Positions 5,943 to 7,575 of a stretch of DNA of 7,575 nt are shown here, in pieces. The stretch covers positions 1 through 7,575 of the forward strand of contig CAIUKX010000500.1 in the NCBI GenBank assembly GCA_903899795.1, given 5' to 3'. The notes under the pieces are model-generated. The model was not told the origin of the DNA. It ran no database searches and saw nothing but the letters and a program-made list of their open reading frames with translations. Position 1 is the stretch's first letter. The number at the start of each line of letters is the position of its first letter. The position numbers and the translations under genes were made by a program. Source of the DNA: an uncultured Flavobacteriales bacterium (GTDB lineage Bacteria > Bacteroidota > Bacteroidia > Flavobacteriales_D > Crocinitomicaceae).

Positions 5943-7575
5943 AGACTGCAAAATCCTCAGCTATATTTTTTTGAGTCATCTCCTTGCTCAAATTTTGCTG
6001 TACAACAGGATTTGCTTGAATCCTTACAACAATTTATTTCGTTTATAGATAATGATAGTGCTACTCCAATACCTTTCAATGGTGTTCCATCTGGAGGAAC
6101 TGGAGCTGGTGCACCTCTTTCAGATAAAAATTATTTACACATGAATAATGGTTCTGGTACTATTATTCCTCCTCCTCCTCCTGGTACTATAGTAACATTC
6201 TTCGATATATTTTATAATCACTTGATTATACCAGCTGGGTTGTCTGTTAGTGGGAACAGAGAATTAGCACCTGCAACTCCTCCAACACCTACTTATACTC
6301 TTTCTGTAACAACCCCTTCGCTTTTGGATTATGGATTACTTACCTCTATGCTATACCAGGTGGTAATGTTTCATCTCACCAAGCAATTACAATTTCGATC
6401 TAATGGTGGGATTACTGTAGATATGGGATACAATGATATATATAGTAATCCATCTTCCTCACCAACAGATGGTATTGAGTATTATGCAGGTATACCAGAT
6501 GCTGATCAACCCATAATTTATCAGGCATTGAAAGCAATATTGTTAAGCAATGGCTTTAAAATTAACGGGGGGAGCAGTGCTACAATTGCTGATAAAGTAG
6601 AATTCAATCAACTAATGATGCCAAATATACCCTTTGGTTTAACTGAGGATACTTATAACTGGAATAGTAGTAGTTCTGATCCATTTAATGATAACGGATT
6701 TTCTACTAATTTATCTATCAGGAATAAATTGCATAAATATGCTTTGAGCAAAGACAGTACAACCCCATATGAAATTGATACAGACCGTTTCTCATTTCCT
6801 TCCCCTACAGTATCATCAACCACGAAAGGAATTATAACCTCCGCTACTTATAATTTCCCACAATTGGATATCATTATTTCGACAGTCTTGTCAGATTGGA
6901 GAACAGCAATTAATAGTATAGTCCAATATTATGTCAATTGTTTATTTAACACAATTGCTCCAGGTGTAACTGTACCGGATGGAATGATTATGGCTACTGG
7001 AGATGGTTCAGGAACTGAAGGACTATTTAATATTTCAAACTATGGAATTATGCTTTTTGAGTACGATTTAGAATCCACACAAAGTAGCATTAATATTCCG
7101 GATGTGGATGCTTTTGACTGTAATGTTGTTAAGGTTAAGGATTTAAAGCAACGTACATTTTCTGTCCCCGAAGTAGGTGTAAATACAATAGTTAATATTT
7201 TTGGTTATGGATATAACGCTGATGGTGGTAATATAGGGATAATTGTCAATGATTATGTTTGTATGTTTGAAATTAAACAATCAGATCCTAACGAAGTTGT
7301 ACCAGTCTATGATGCTAATCTTAATTCTGCTATTACATTAAACACTAATGCTCGTACCGATTTAAGAATTCCTCCTCCATTGGCTCTTCCTTCAACAATA
7401 GGTACAACTTCACCTACATACAGGATGGCAATTGCTCTAAAAACATCGGGTGAAAATTATCAATTTGTTGAAGTATTGCAAGATCCTGTTACTTCATTAA
7501 TTACAACCGGAGCTGTAATTGCTAATTACGATGGTGCAAAACATAATCTGACCTTTGTTTCTGAAGGAAATGATA
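5943..7575 (+). CDS. Large unrecognised ORF, no clear start, runs off the right edge
   Basis: One frame stays open for 544 codons from a TAG at 5940-5942 to the window end. This is far beyond chance in AT-rich DNA, and the codon use looks like real coding sequence. The first in-frame ATG is at 6141. The 66 codons before it already look coding (SSPCSNFAVQQDLLESLQQF), so the true start is either a non-ATG codon (CTG 5946, TTG 6012) or has been lost. The protein is rich in Thr, Ser, Asn, Pro and Ile, with only about four cysteines. It has a five-proline run (6168-6182), Gly-rich turns (PSGGTGAGAPLSD) and later beta-type segments. There is no signal peptide, membrane helix or known motif that I recognise. 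The composition would suit an extended structural or surface protein, which is only an impression. It diverges from the B12 operon. It may be a 5'-truncated gene; no function is proposed. Confidence 0.7.

Noticed and set aside
219..5945. Direct repeats bounding the B12 locus as an inserted element
   Set aside because: The only shared word found near the two edges was CTCAATTT (8 bases), which is expected by chance in AT-rich DNA.
5872..6048. Plus-strand ATG frame of 58 codons starting in the half repeat, possibly joined to the large ORF by a slip at the T7 run (5966-5972)
   Set aside because: Its first codons are made of the periodic repeat and overlap the B12 promoter, and the peptide looks non-coding. 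The frameshift idea has no support beyond the homopolymer.
1..7575. CRISPR array, tRNA, rRNA or insertion-sequence ends
   Set aside because: No regularly spaced identical repeats with unique spacers, no cloverleaf-like sequence and no terminal inverted repeats with a transposase were seen.

Overview
The window looks like chromosomal DNA of a member of the Bacteroidota, most likely of the Flavobacteriia type. The evidence is an AT-rich base composition, promoter boxes of the TAnnTTTG type, a type IX secretion (T9SS) sorting domain, a SusC/BtuB-style TonB-dependent receptor, and an integrase with the domain layout usual in this phylum. Genus and species cannot be told from the sequence.

Layout. 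(1) Positions 3-218 hold the 3' end of an unrecognised gene on the plus strand. (2) Positions 307-1224 on the minus strand hold a tyrosine recombinase that keeps its DNA-binding domains but stops just after the first catalytic arginine. (3) Positions 1225-1447 are an AT-rich gap with promoter-like boxes but no convincing gene. (4) Positions 1448-5858 are a minus-strand vitamin B12 (cobamide) capture locus. In transcription order it has a TAnnTTTG promoter, a cobalamin riboswitch (5690-5845), a roughly 165-nt leader with two small hairpins, a DUF4465 protein with a T9SS tail, an 85-nt spacer filled by a ~7.5-nt-periodic dyad repeat, a BtuB-like TonB receptor, and an overlapping BtuG-like beta-propeller lipoprotein. 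(5) Positions 5870-5902 hold one arm of the same type of periodic repeat. (6) From 5943 to the right edge a plus-strand reading frame stays open for 544 codons. It is not recognised and has no ATG in its first 66 codons.

How the genes work together (inference from family knowledge). The riboswitch should lower expression of the locus when cobalamin is plentiful. BtuB would carry cobamide across the outer membrane using TonB energy, and the propeller would be its surface ligand-capturing lid, as BtuG is in Bacteroides. The DUF4465 protein, exported by T9SS, would be an extra surface-attached or released component. No periplasmic or inner-membrane B12 transporter (BtuF, BtuC, BtuD) lies in the window. 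The locus ends beside a broken integrase.

Most worth a second look: the T9SS-tagged DUF4465 protein as first gene of a B12 operon, the periodic dyad repeats flanking that gene, a 9-nt complementarity between riboswitch and start region, and the start-less large ORF abutting a half repeat.
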